A DNA stretch of 64,000 nt from Rhodothermia bacterium (GTDB lineage: Bacteria > Bacteroidota > Rhodothermia > Balneolales > Balneolaceae), in assembly GCA_030427885.1 (NCBI GenBank), contig JAUICM010000001.1, positions 62,001 to 126,000 on the forward strand, written 5' to 3'. Below are positions 1 to 9,609 of the stretch, one piece after another (positions within the stretch are counted from its first letter, which is position 1; each line of letters begins with the position of its first letter). The position numbers were made by a program, and so were the translations under genes. Below the pieces are notes generated by a model that was given only the letters and a program-made list of their open reading frames with translations, made no database searches and was not told the DNA's origin.

Positions 1-2862
1 GATAGCTCTACTGAAGAACCATTGATCGGAGTGAATGTAGGTATAAGCGGGACTAGTATTGGTGCACCCAGTGATGTAGATGGGGAGTTTGTGATTAACC
101 GGGTTCCCGCTGGTAGTTATACTCTTGTAGCCAGTTCTATCGGGTATAAGGATTATACTGCCGAAATAGAAGTGGTTGGTGGTCAAGTACTGGAGTTGAA
201 TATTTTATTAGAACAGGAAACGCTAGAAGGAGAAGAAGTAATAATTTCAGCACAGGCCCAGGGACAGAGGTCTGCAATTAACGAGCAGATATCTTCTAAT
301 ACTATAACAAATGTGGTATCAGCAGAAAGAATTCAGGAAATCCCGGATATGAATGCGGCAGAATCAGTTGGGCGTTTATCGGGGGTTTCTGTAGTAAGAA
401 GTGGTGGAGAAGGACAGAAAGTAGCAATTCGTGGTTTGTCACCACAATACAATGTGGTCATGGTTAATGGTATTCGAATGCAATCCACAGATCGTGATGA
501 TCGTAGTGTGGATCTGAATATGATCGCTCCCAATGTACTATCCGGAATTTCAGTAACGAAAGCATTAACTGCTGATATGGACGCTGATGCAGTAGGTGGA
601 ACAGTTAACCTTAGAATTGGTAAAGCCAGAGAAGGTTTTCATAGTAATTTTTCGCTACAGTCAGGATATGCATCTATGGCTTATACGGCTAAGCAAACAT
701 ACGGTAATTATCGACTTTCAGGATTAGTTACTAACCGGTATTTAAATAATAAGTTGGGAGTGCAGGTTTCAGGTTTTCTGGAAAATCAAAATAGAAACTC
801 AGACGCCTTAGGAGCTGGCTATACTACCAATAGGGAAGATATCAGAGATGACAGCGATCTTATCAAGCTTAATCTGTCAAGTGTCACCATTACTGATAGA
901 GTTACCGACAGACAAAGAGCGGGAGGAAGTCTTGTTTTAGATTATGAACTTCCAAACGGCTCATTAATATTGAATAATTTTATAAGCAGTCTGAATGAGG
1001 AAGGGGTTACACAGAGTAATACTTTTGATACAGGATATGGTTGGAGGGGGTATGCATCAACAGGTGAATTCACAAACACTGTAATTAATAATGCACTTCA
1101 GGGTGAATTTGATTTTGGGTTATTTCAAATGGATTTCTCCCTTTCTAATTCAGTGTCTAAGCAAGACAATCCCAATACCTTAAGAATGGATGTGCGGACA
1201 CTATTAGGAGGAGAAACGGGATTTACAGCTGATCCAAGTCTTACCTTAAATCAACTTAGTCCGATAGAATTACTAAATGCTGCTGAGATCATACCTAGAG
1301 ATAAGCTGGCATCAGGAACCAGTTCACAGATAAGGGATGTAACCGATCAGGCACAGGCTGTAGCACTCAATTTTAAGTTACCTTTTAACTTTACCGATAA
1401 TATTACCGGAAACATGAAGTTTGGAGGAAAGGCTGAACGTAATGAGAGAGATAATGATGAAGAAGTATTATCGATTAATACGGACAGAGGCGGGCTTACC
1501 GGCAGTTTTATTGACCTTTTAAGAACCGAATGGCCGGAACTTGGTATTGCTGATGATCAGTCACATATAGCACATACCCTGGTATACGATCCGAATTATG
1601 AAATAACTGATTTTCTTGCTGGTAATGAGGGTGTTAATGCGAGCAGGTTTTACAACTTAATTTCACTGGACAAAATGCGCCGTATGGAGCAAATCGCCAG
1701 AGAATTTGACTTCTATCTTCCTGATCCATTAGGATCAACCCAGTATGATTATAATTATACAAGGAATTTCCAGGCATTTTATGCCATGGCTGAAATTAAT
1801 CTTGGTAAATATATTACTCTTCAACCAGGAATTCGGTATGAACAATTTAATTTCGATTATACTGCGGATTCAACAGTTGTATTTGGTAGGCTTACAACCC
1901 CTGGTGAACACTATTATAATTCGGCAACATTACAAAGTGATGTCACCGAAGGGAAAAATTGGTTTCCGCAAATGCAGCTCCGTATTAAGCCTACCGAATG
2001 GTTAGATGTAAGATTGGCACGTACCGAGAGTATAATTTATCCTGATTACCGGGCAATTTCTCCATATATATTCTTTGATACATATGCTTCGCCAACTTTG
2101 CGTTTAGGTAACCCCAGCTTAAAGCCTTCTACAACGGACAATTATGATGCATATGTTTCGGTCTATGAAAATCATATTGGGTTATTTACAGTGGGTGTCT
2201 TCTATAAAGAAATAGAAGATTTCATCACATCAATCACCTATGTAACCAAAGATGATTCCCTTATTAATGGCAGGGTTAGTTTACCACAAAATGGAGATGC
2301 TACCAGAATTAATACCTGGACCAACTTAGACAAAACTTCAACAGTAAAAGGAATTGAATTTGAATGGCAAACCAACTTCTGGTATCTGCCATCTGTATTC
2401 CAAGGAATAGTGTTAAGTCTTAATTATACCCACATACAATCCGAAACTTTTTATCCCAACTTCTACACTAAAAGAGTAGGGAATCCACCTTTCTTTCAAT
2501 TTGTGGATGTTGATACGGTAAGATCAGGTAAGTTGATTGATCAACCGGATGATATTATAAATGTAACCCTTGGCTATGATATAAAAGGGTTCTCAGCAAG
2601 ATTATCCTATCAATACACTGACAATATCATAAGGGGTATAAATACAACTTTTAAAGAACTTGATACCTATACAGCACCTTATGAAAGACTTGATTTTTCA
2701 GCCCGACAAAAGCTTCCATGGCTTGAAGGACTTCAGTTATTTTTGAATGTAAATAACATAACCAACACACCTGATCGATCCTATAGTAGCACGAATAGGA
2801 AGCTATCCAATGTTTCATATTATGGGCGTACAGCAACATTAGGAGTCCGTTATTCATTCTAA
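1..2862 (+). CDS. TonB-dependent receptor, 5'-truncated by window edge
   Basis: The reading frame is open from base 1 (codons DSSTEEPLIGVN precede the first possible start), so the N-terminus, including the signal peptide, lies outside. Visible first is a carboxypeptidase-regulatory-like beta-sandwich domain (about the first 75 residues, with VDGEFVINRVPAGSYTL). Next is a plug domain (IPDMNAAESVGRLSGVSV, VAIRGLSPQYNVVMVNGIR, AVGGTVNLRI), then a long 22-strand-type barrel ending in aromatic GVRYSF, the usual outer-membrane C-terminus. The plug pattern is that of the large TonB receptor family seen in Caulobacter and Bacteroidota (TIGR01782-like), not a classical SusC, and no SusD follows. By position it should import RG-I or pectin oligosaccharides across the outer membrane using TonB energy. 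The substrate is an inference from the neighbours; the family call is secure. Confidence 0.93.
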   Translation, partial: DSSTEEPLIGVNVGISGTSIGAPSDVDGEFVINRVPAGSYTLVASSIGYKDYTAEIEVVGGQVLELNILLEQETLEGEEVIISAQAQGQRSAINEQISSNTITNVVSAERIQEIPDMNAAESVGRLSGVSVVRSGGEGQKVAIRGLSPQYNVVMVNGIRMQSTDRDDRSVDLNMIAPNVLSGISVTKALTADMDADAVGGTVNLRIGKAREGFHSNFSLQSGYASMAYTAKQTYGNYRLSGLVTNRYLNNKLGVQVSGFLENQNRNSDALGAGYTTNREDIRDDSDLIKLNLSSVTITDRVTDRQRAGGSLVLDYELPNGSLILNNFISSLNEEGVTQSNTFDTGYGWRGYASTGEFTNTVINNALQGEFDFGLFQMDFSLSNSVSKQDNPNTLRMDVRTLLGGETGFTADPSLTLNQLSPIELLNAAEIIPRDKLASGTSSQIRDVTDQAQAVALNFKLPFNFTDNITGNMKFGGKAERNERDNDEEVLSINTDRGGLTGSFIDLLRTEWPELGIADDQSHIAHTLVYDPNYEITDFLAGNEGVNASRFYNLISLDKMRRMEQIAREFDFYLPDPLGSTQYDYNYTRNFQAFYAMAEINLGKYITLQPGIRYEQFNFDYTADSTVVFGRLTTPGEHYYNSATLQSDVTEGKNWFPQMQLRIKPTEWLDVRLARTESIIYPDYRAISPYIFFDTYASPTLRLGNPSLKPSTTDNYDAYVSVYENHIGLFTVGVFYKEIEDFITSITYVTKDDSLINGRVSLPQNGDATRINTWTNLDKTSTVKGIEFEWQTNFWYLPSVFQGIVLSLNYTHIQSETFYPNFYTKRVGNPPFFQFVDVDTVRSGKLIDQPDDIINVTLGYDIKGFSARLSYQYTDNIIRGINTTFKELDTYTAPYERLDFSARQKLPWLEGLQLFLNVNNITNTPDRSYSSTNRKLSNVSYYGRTATLGVRYSF

Positions 2863-2980
2863 AGATTATTCAATCAGCTTATGCCGATAGGCGAAAATGA
2901 AATATGAAAAGAAATTGTAACCGTAAAAATTTTTAACCCACAACTAACAACTAACAGAAGTAACATATACGAGGTATATA

Positions 2981-4699
2981 ATGAGAAAATTTATACTATT
3001 TTTACCCGCGTTGATACTGTTGATTGTACCTAATGTACAAGCACAAGTAACACTTGATCCAGCACTGGCTGTAAATGCACAAATCGCTGCAGATAGTCTT
3101 TCTGATGGATCGCATGACCCCGACAAAACAACATATTTAGCCGAAGCAGGCGAGTATTACTATTTTGACGGAACACTAGAATGTAACTTTGATTTGAAAA
3201 TAATCGGCCCGGATGGGGATACCTGGATTAAAGACCAGACAGATCCTCCGGTATTCTTCCAGTTACCAGCTTCAGATGGTACAGCAAGAGATATGATTAA
3301 TTCAAATGAGGGTTGTAGCGTTGAACTGAGAAATGGTGTTTTCACCGGACTCCTCCCAAATGATGTAAACATATCTTCTATTGTCCGTACTTTTGCTGGT
3401 ACAAGTGTTGTTTTTGATAATAATATCTTTTCGGACATCAGAGATCACACTACCAGAATTACTGGCGCACTGGAAGAATTTACTGTCACAAATAACCTTT
3501 TCTTAAATATGGATAGAAGAGGTGGTTCACCTTTCGGTGGAATGCCATTCCGTATTGATGCTGCAATTACACAAATAACCTTCGAGAATAACACCCTCTT
3601 TAACGGTTCCCGAGAATTCGGAAATGGTGGTGACTTTGTCTATTCAAACATGACTGAGATTCATAATACTTTTGCGAATCAGCAAGTTAATGCTCATGAA
3701 TTACATTGGTTTACTGCTATTCAGGCAAATAGTTTATTTTATAACTGGAGCTGGAGAGGTCGTGACTTAAGAACCAATGGTTATGAGGCTCCTTTTACTA
3801 CGTTTGAATTTCATGCAGGTGTAAAAAACAGACTTGATTCTGTTTCTGTATACAATGGATTCAACGGCTTCTATCTGGACCCAGCTATCTCTGAATATTG
3901 GGAAGATACCATTAATCCTTTAAGAGCGGATGATTCTGCACATGTAAGACAAAACTTCTTGTGGAATGGGGACGTTGATTCAACCATTACTGCAGATGAT
4001 GATTTCACCATTGGCAAAAGCTACTGGCAGTTTGACCCTGGGTTTACTACAAATCCAACAAAGATTGATAGTATGAATGGCTGGAACCTGGCCAACTGGA
4101 CAGATGCAACAAACTACTCTGACTGGAGAATTACTTCTCCAATCCAATGGAATGAAGATGGTACTCCAATAAATAACTTGCCTATGGATTATCTGGATCT
4201 GAGTTATTCAAATGACACCCTACTGACTGGTGGTACTGATGGATTACCTCTTGGTGACTTAAACTGGCACCCAACTGCTAAAGCTGATTGGGACGCAAAC
4301 AGAGATACATATGTCTCAGCATTGATGGATTCAATGGAAAATGCAACTTTTGTTTATGAGCCTGGCGTTATGGAGTCAGCTTATATAACAGCTGCAAATA
4401 TCCCAACTAGTATTGAATCTACTTCAAACGTTCCAGGAGATTTCAATCTGGGTAACAACTATCCGAATCCATTTAACCCTTCAACTAAGATCAGTTTTAC
4501 GCTTCCAGCTACTTCTGAAGTTAAGTTGACTGTTTATAATGTTCTCGGACAGCAGGTTGCTCAACTGGTAAATCAGCGAATGAATGCCGGTACTTACACC
4601 GTAAACTTTGATGCATCTAAACTTTCATCTGGTATGTATCTGTATCGCATTGAAGCTGGTACATTTACTCAGAGTAAACGTATGATGCTGATTAAATAA
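2981..4699 (+). CDS. Secreted beta-helix-like protein with T9SS sorting domain
   Basis: The protein has 572 residues: a signal peptide ([22 protein letters not shown]), a long central region with the short Asn/Phe/Ile-rich rungs of a right-handed parallel beta-helix ([27 protein letters not shown]), and a C-terminal Por/T9SS sorting domain of about 80 residues ([14 protein letters not shown] to SKRMMLIK). The start ATG is preceded by GAGG at a good distance. I recognise no lyase catalytic signature, so it may be a surface glycan-binding protein or an unrecognised lyase. It sits 118 bp after the TonB receptor with no terminator between them, and a strong terminator follows it, so the two probably form one transcription unit. 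It occupies the place where a SusD-like partner would be in a classical Bacteroidota locus. Confidence 0.8.
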   Translation: MRKFILFLPALILLIVPNVQAQVTLDPALAVNAQIAADSLSDGSHDPDKTTYLAEAGEYYYFDGTLECNFDLKIIGPDGDTWIKDQTDPPVFFQLPASDGTARDMINSNEGCSVELRNGVFTGLLPNDVNISSIVRTFAGTSVVFDNNIFSDIRDHTTRITGALEEFTVTNNLFLNMDRRGGSPFGGMPFRIDAAITQITFENNTLFNGSREFGNGGDFVYSNMTEIHNTFANQQVNAHELHWFTAIQANSLFYNWSWRGRDLRTNGYEAPFTTFEFHAGVKNRLDSVSVYNGFNGFYLDPAISEYWEDTINPLRADDSAHVRQNFLWNGDVDSTITADDDFTIGKSYWQFDPGFTTNPTKIDSMNGWNLANWTDATNYSDWRITSPIQWNEDGTPINNLPMDYLDLSYSNDTLLTGGTDGLPLGDLNWHPTAKADWDANRDTYVSALMDSMENATFVYEPGVMESAYITAANIPTSIESTSNVPGDFNLGNNYPNPFNPSTKISFTLPATSEVKLTVYNVLGQQVAQLVNQRMNAGTYTVNFDASKLSSGMYLYRIEAGTFTQSKRMMLIK

Positions 4700-4729
4700 G
4701 CAATATTTAATCTTATTTAAGAGATGATT

Positions 4730-4767
4730 AAAGAGTTTCTTCAAGCTTCGGTTTGGAGAAACTCTTT
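4730..4767 (+). terminator. Rho-independent terminator after the receptor/beta-helix unit
   Basis: A stem of about 17 bp (AAAGAGTTTCTTCAAGC pairing with GTTTGGAGAAACTCTTT, two imperfect pairs) closes on a TTCG loop and runs into T residues. It separates the receptor pair from the acetylesterase downstream. Confidence 0.8.
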
Positions 4768-4955
4768 TTAATTTAAAGCCATCCTATTTTCAGATATAGC
4801 AACTGACAACCTTCATACATAACAATTGATAAGAGTTTAAAATTGATCAACTTTCTAAATACAGATATATGATCACTTTTTAAAAAACCTGAATTAGTTA
4901 TCTAATCTAAACCCCTGGTTTGGTTTATAAAATCTCAGTAGAAATAGTGGGTGGA

Positions 4956-5015
4956 TGTCTCTTTAAAATTAAAGAGGATATTAGCCAGAATTTAGGTCTC
5001 TTAACACACAAAGAG
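4956..5015 (+). promoter_or_regulatory. Two tandem TCTCTT-N8-AAGAG inverted repeats
   Basis: Two copies of the same element lie in the 357-bp gap before the acetylesterase gene. The first is at 4958-4976 (TCTCTT, eight bases, AAGAG) and the second at 4997-5015 with the same eight-base spacing. Centre-to-centre distance is 39 bp. The first is preceded by TG, giving the octamer TGTCTCTT also found at 15194 (minus strand), 20112 and 26211. Arm spacing and symmetry fit a dimeric repressor or activator site. The rest of the gap is AT-rich with nothing else I can identify. Function is inferred. Confidence 0.45.
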
Positions 5016-5056
5016 CTAATCGGTCAAGTAAACACTTAATTAAAAATTCATTGTTA

Positions 5057-6745
5057 ATGAGCATTACAGAAACAATAATTGGTCATTACTTAAAACCTAG
5101 AAGTACTTTTTTACCTTCTTTTCTGATGACCTTTATCCTCTTCTTATCAGTACTTGTGATACCTATTCAATATGTATATGCTCAAAATGCTAACGAACGT
5201 GACATAATACTTCCGAAACCTTCTGACGAAGACTTACCCTCTATTTACCTTATAGGTGATTCTACAGTTCGTAACGGAGCTGGTGATGGGGCAAATGGGC
5301 AATGGGGCTGGGGCAGTTATTTGTATGAATGGTTTGATGCCGATAAAGTAAATGTGGTAAACCGTGCAATCGGTGGACGAAGCAGCCGTACCTATATGAC
5401 TCAAGGATACTGGGCTCAGGAAAAAGAATTACTAAAACCGGGCGATGTAGTGATCATACAATTTGGTCATAATGATGCAAGTCCCGTAGATGACTCCAGC
5501 CGGGCACGTGGCGTAATAGATGGAATTGGTGATGAAAGTGTGCATCTATTTAATCAGCTTACCAAAAAAGAAGAAACGGTTTATACCTATGGTGAATATC
5601 TCAGGAGGTACATCTCTGACATACGGAAAGCCGGAGCTACACCGGTTATTTGTTCTCCAGTTCCGACAAATGGAACAGTTCTTAGCAAGTTGGTAAAATA
5701 CAACTTGTGGGCAGAACAAGTTGCTACCGCTGAGGGGGTGGCATTTCTTGATTTGAATGCAATCATTGGTAGTGAATATGAGAAAATGAGTGATGATGAA
5801 GTAGATGCATTGTTTGTTAAAGATCGTGTACATAGTACCCTTGAAGGCGCAAAGTTTAGTGCCAAAATGGTGGTTTCTGCACTAAAAGGTTTAAAGCGGA
5901 ATCCTGTGGAACCCTGGTTAGCGGAGAACTCAAAAGGTATAAAAGCTCGTACAGGGAATGTAGAAAGAACAGTATTTCCGGTTATTGAAGGCTATGGAGA
6001 AGGTTTATTTCAAGTCGGTGATTTGATCTACGAAGATAATTTTAAGAATGATGCTGACTGGATCATACAAGTGGAAGAAACAGAGGCTTCATCAGAGCCG
6101 AGAATCGATTTTTTTAATGGTTTTCTGGAAGTATTGTTACCCGGTCGTGGTGCCACAATCTGGAACAGAAATGAATTCTCAGGGAATATTGCTATTACTT
6201 ATAAAGTGAAGGTTCCATCAACTTATGTAAATGAATTAGGCGTTGTCGTTCGGGATGTAAATACTTTCTGGCACGCCTCGCATCCGGAAAATCCAAAAGA
6301 CTTATTTGATAAGGAAAAATATACCGGGGCATTTCCATCATACCACACCCTCCATGGTTATTATGCCAGTATGGGAGGAAGAGATAATACCACCACCCGC
6401 TTTCGTCGCTACCCCCGAATTACTCATGATAGAGGGATAGATCATATAGCTCTGTCAGAAAAAGACAGACTGCAAGATTATCTTATTCAACCTGATAAGA
6501 CCCATACAATTCAGCTGGTTGTATATGATGATGTAGTACAGTATCTGGTAGATGGTAAAGTATTCTATGAGATACGTGAAGGAGATACAGTCCAAATTTC
6601 AAAAGCTGACGGCACCATGGAAGACGTAACTTACAATACAAACCAATTTCCAGCTTATTCTGAGGGTTGGTTTGGGTTCCGTTTGGTTAATACACACCAT
6701 ATTTATTCAGATTTCCGGGTTTATAGATTGCTACCTGCTGAATGA
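5057..6745 (+). CDS. Rhamnogalacturonan acetylesterase (CE12) with C-terminal DUF6250-like domain
   Basis: This is an SGNH-fold esterase that removes acetyl groups from galacturonate residues of rhamnogalacturonan. All four blocks are visible: GDST with the nucleophile serine near residue 69, IGGRSSRTY with the oxyanion glycine, FGHND with the oxyanion Asn, and DRVHST with the Asp/His pair near residue 255. After about residue 300 a second domain of about 250 residues follows (AFPSYHTLHGYYASMGGRDN, EGWFGFRLV), resembling DUF6250, a beta-sandwich often fused to such esterases. I chose ATG 5057 over the upstream TTG 5051. An inner Met at 5126 gives a shorter, more standard signal peptide ending VYAQ and is an alternative. 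It is the first gene of the block after the terminator and the tandem repeat sites. Confidence 0.9.
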   Translation: MSITETIIGHYLKPRSTFLPSFLMTFILFLSVLVIPIQYVYAQNANERDIILPKPSDEDLPSIYLIGDSTVRNGAGDGANGQWGWGSYLYEWFDADKVNVVNRAIGGRSSRTYMTQGYWAQEKELLKPGDVVIIQFGHNDASPVDDSSRARGVIDGIGDESVHLFNQLTKKEETVYTYGEYLRRYISDIRKAGATPVICSPVPTNGTVLSKLVKYNLWAEQVATAEGVAFLDLNAIIGSEYEKMSDDEVDALFVKDRVHSTLEGAKFSAKMVVSALKGLKRNPVEPWLAENSKGIKARTGNVERTVFPVIEGYGEGLFQVGDLIYEDNFKNDADWIIQVEETEASSEPRIDFFNGFLEVLLPGRGATIWNRNEFSGNIAITYKVKVPSTYVNELGVVVRDVNTFWHASHPENPKDLFDKEKYTGAFPSYHTLHGYYASMGGRDNTTTRFRRYPRITHDRGIDHIALSEKDRLQDYLIQPDKTHTIQLVVYDDVVQYLVDGKVFYEIREGDTVQISKADGTMEDVTYNTNQFPAYSEGWFGFRLVNTHHIYSDFRVYRLLPAE

Positions 6746-6865
6746 GATTTGATAATTACTGCTGAACCAGGTTTTTAGATTCAATTCGTGATTTGTTATT
6801 ACAGTCTGATCTGGTTGTAGAAGAGTATAGTTAATAATTACACATTGATAATCACACTACCCGCC

Positions 6866-9568
6866 ATGAAAAAACAAGTACAATTTTCTTTTCTGATATC
6901 CTTTTTTCTGGTAATTCCTGGAATCATAGCTCCTGTTTTAGCACAGATTCAGCCAGAACCTATGGAATTAAAATGGCTTTCAGGTGATGCCCCTGAAGTA
7001 GCAGGCGGAGTGAGCTGGGGAGTCCCCTGGGGACGCGGTGAGGTTCAAGCCGATGAAACGTTCAGCTTGCGGAGCAAAAAAGGTACTAACATCCCAGTAC
7101 AAAGCTGGTCTATGGCTTTTTGGCCGGATGGTTCTGTAAAGTGGACTGGATTAGCTATGTCCACAGGGCCTTCAGTTGGAAAAGAGTTTGAGTTAAAAGC
7201 TGGTCAGGATCCTGCCAGTGGTGGAAAGCAGATCAAGATTCGCGAAAGTGATACCACCTGGGAAATTGATACAGGTCCATTGCAGGTACTTATTGCCAAG
7301 TGGGGCGGTGATGTGATAAGGTATATGAAAGTGGATGGCAAAATCGTTGCAAAGAATGGAAACTTACTGGCCATTGTTCAAGAAGGACCAGAGTTAAGTC
7401 CCTGGGATAATCCTGAAAGACAAAAGTTCACAAGTAATGTGAAAAAGGTAACTATTGAGCAGGAAGGTCCGGTAAGGGCTGTGGTGAAAATTGAAGGAAC
7501 TCATCAGGCGCAAAGAACAGGTGAAGAATTACTTCCCTTTGTTATACGATTGTATTTCTATGCAGATCGTACCCCGGTTAAGATGGTGCATTCACTGGTA
7601 TATGATGGTGATCAGAAAAAGGACTTTATCCGGGGAGTAGGGGTTCATTTTAAAGTGCCGATGCGTGAAGAGATGCATAATCGTCATGTTCGGTTTTCCG
7701 GTCAGGGTGATGGTCTGTGGGCTGAACCCATTCGGCCAATGATAGGTAGGGGAGGACGATTTGTGAGGGATGCAGAAACAGACAAAGATGTCTATCCCCA
7801 GCAGCTTAGTGGTATAAGAATTCCGAATAAGAATGAACTCACAGACAGAGATCGTTATTATTTATCAGATTGGGCGGTTTGGGGCGACTTCAAGCTTAAT
7901 CAGCCCAATGCTGATGGTTTTACCATTGAGAAACGTACCGATGATCACAGCGCCTGGATTCCTGCCGGGGCCGGAGATAGAGCATCCGGGTTATTTTTTG
8001 CAGGAGATGTAAGCGGGGGACTTGCCGTGAGCCTCAAAGATTTTTGGCAGTCTTATCCTTCTTCACTGGAAATACAAAATGCCAATGAAGAAGCAGCAGA
8101 TATGTATGTTTGGATGTGGTCTCCTGATGCACCGGCTATGGATATGCGCCATTACGATACTAAACCACACGGACTTGAATCGGTGTATGAAGATGTACAG
8201 CTTGGATTCAGTATTGCAAACGGAATTGCCCGAACAAGTGAGTTGATGTTATTTCCAGCATCAAATGTGCCCGAAAAAAAGGAGATGGTGAAGATGGCGA
8301 AGGAAGGTAGCAACCCGAGCCTAATAGTAGCTACGCCGGAATACTACCATGCAAAAAAAGTATTTGGAATCTGGAGTTTACCGGACCGCAGCACTCCTTT
8401 CAAGAAGCAAATAGAGGAACAATTGGATGCCTATCTGGAGTATTACCAAACTTCCATTGAGCAGCATAACTGGTATGGTTTTTGGGATTATGGGGATGTA
8501 ATTCATTCCTATGACAGAGATCGTCATGTATGGCGGTATGATCTGGGAGGTATGGCATGGCAAAACACTGAACTTATGACTGATATGTGGTTGTGGTACA
8601 GTTTTCTTAGAACAGGCCGTGCGGATATATTTAATATGGCCGAAGCAATGACCCGGCACACACAGGAAGTGGATGTATATCATCAGGGTAAATTTGCTGG
8701 TTTCGGAAGCCGACATAGCGTACGTCATTGGGGTGGGGGAGCCAAAGAAGTACGGATATCACAAGCCCATTTAAAACGCTTCTATTACTACCTTACTACC
8801 GATGAACGTACCCGCGACCTGATCCGAGAAACTGCTCAAAACGCCCCTGAGGCTATCAGGGAGTTCGATCCAATGCGTATTGCAATGCCATTGGAGAACC
8901 CTGATGAATTTCCATATCCGGCACGTCTGCGTCTGGGGCCCGATTGGCTGGCACTTGCAAGCAGTTATATGACAATGTGGGAGATGACCAGTGATGAAAA
9001 ATGGAAAGACTTGCTGTATAAGGGAATGGATTCCATTGCGAAATTCCCGATGGGCTTTATGACAGGCCGAAATCTTGTGGTCGGCTTCGATCCCCAAACC
9101 GGCGAATTGTTTCAACTTTCAGATGAGAAAGGAAGATATAACCTGGCCACTATTCAGGGTGGAGGAGAGGTAGGTACTGAACTTGCCGAACTTTTGGATC
9201 ATGAAGGATGGAAGAGAACCTGGCTGCAATATGCCCGTCTTGCTGGAGCTCCGAAAGAGGTCGTTGTTAAAGATATGGAAACCGGATCGGAAGGTAGCGA
9301 CGGACAGTTTGCCCGTCCGGATCGGATGGCCGCGTATGCATATTACAAAACTGGTAATCCTGCTTTTGCTGATCAGGCCATCAAGCAGCTCACGGGCTGG
9401 GGAGCAACTTCAGCCATGCAAACTGAGAAAATCGAAGGCCCTGAGGTACTTAATCCCATTATCGAAGCCTGGAGGGTTAGCACGAATACGGCCGGTCAGT
9501 GGTCTTTGAATGCAATCGAAATCCTGGAAATGGTTTCTGATAAATTGCCCCGAAAGGCACCAAAATAA
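6866..9568 (+). CDS. Exo-rhamnogalacturonan lyase, PL26/YetA-like (copy 1)
   Basis: The protein has 900 residues from ATG 6866 (the TTG at 6845 is less likely), with a signal peptide ending VLAQ. The layout matches the PcRGLX/YetA-like family: an N-terminal RIFT-barrel domain (WLSGDAPEVAGGVSWGVPWG, MAFWPDGSVKWTGLA), a central beta-sandwich, and an alpha/alpha-toroid half from about residue 500 (WYGFWDYGDV, EAMTRHTQEVDVYHQG). PL26 enzymes cleave unsaturated disaccharides from the end of the RG-I backbone. No sorting domain is present, so the enzyme is expected in the periplasm. The gene follows the esterase after 120 bp and precedes PL9 by 41 bp, consistent with one operon. It is clearly paralogous to the gene at 17260. 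Family call strong, exact activity inferred. Confidence 0.87.
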   Translation: MKKQVQFSFLISFFLVIPGIIAPVLAQIQPEPMELKWLSGDAPEVAGGVSWGVPWGRGEVQADETFSLRSKKGTNIPVQSWSMAFWPDGSVKWTGLAMSTGPSVGKEFELKAGQDPASGGKQIKIRESDTTWEIDTGPLQVLIAKWGGDVIRYMKVDGKIVAKNGNLLAIVQEGPELSPWDNPERQKFTSNVKKVTIEQEGPVRAVVKIEGTHQAQRTGEELLPFVIRLYFYADRTPVKMVHSLVYDGDQKKDFIRGVGVHFKVPMREEMHNRHVRFSGQGDGLWAEPIRPMIGRGGRFVRDAETDKDVYPQQLSGIRIPNKNELTDRDRYYLSDWAVWGDFKLNQPNADGFTIEKRTDDHSAWIPAGAGDRASGLFFAGDVSGGLAVSLKDFWQSYPSSLEIQNANEEAADMYVWMWSPDAPAMDMRHYDTKPHGLESVYEDVQLGFSIANGIARTSELMLFPASNVPEKKEMVKMAKEGSNPSLIVATPEYYHAKKVFGIWSLPDRSTPFKKQIEEQLDAYLEYYQTSIEQHNWYGFWDYGDVIHSYDRDRHVWRYDLGGMAWQNTELMTDMWLWYSFLRTGRADIFNMAEAMTRHTQEVDVYHQGKFAGFGSRHSVRHWGGGAKEVRISQAHLKRFYYYLTTDERTRDLIRETAQNAPEAIREFDPMRIAMPLENPDEFPYPARLRLGPDWLALASSYMTMWEMTSDEKWKDLLYKGMDSIAKFPMGFMTGRNLVVGFDPQTGELFQLSDEKGRYNLATIQGGGEVGTELAELLDHEGWKRTWLQYARLAGAPKEVVVKDMETGSEGSDGQFARPDRMAAYAYYKTGNPAFADQAIKQLTGWGATSAMQTEKIEGPEVLNPIIEAWRVSTNTAGQWSLNAIEILEMVSDKLPRKAPK

Positions 9569-9609
9569 CGACAATTAATAAAATTTCTATATCCCAAAAT
9601 ATTTGAACA

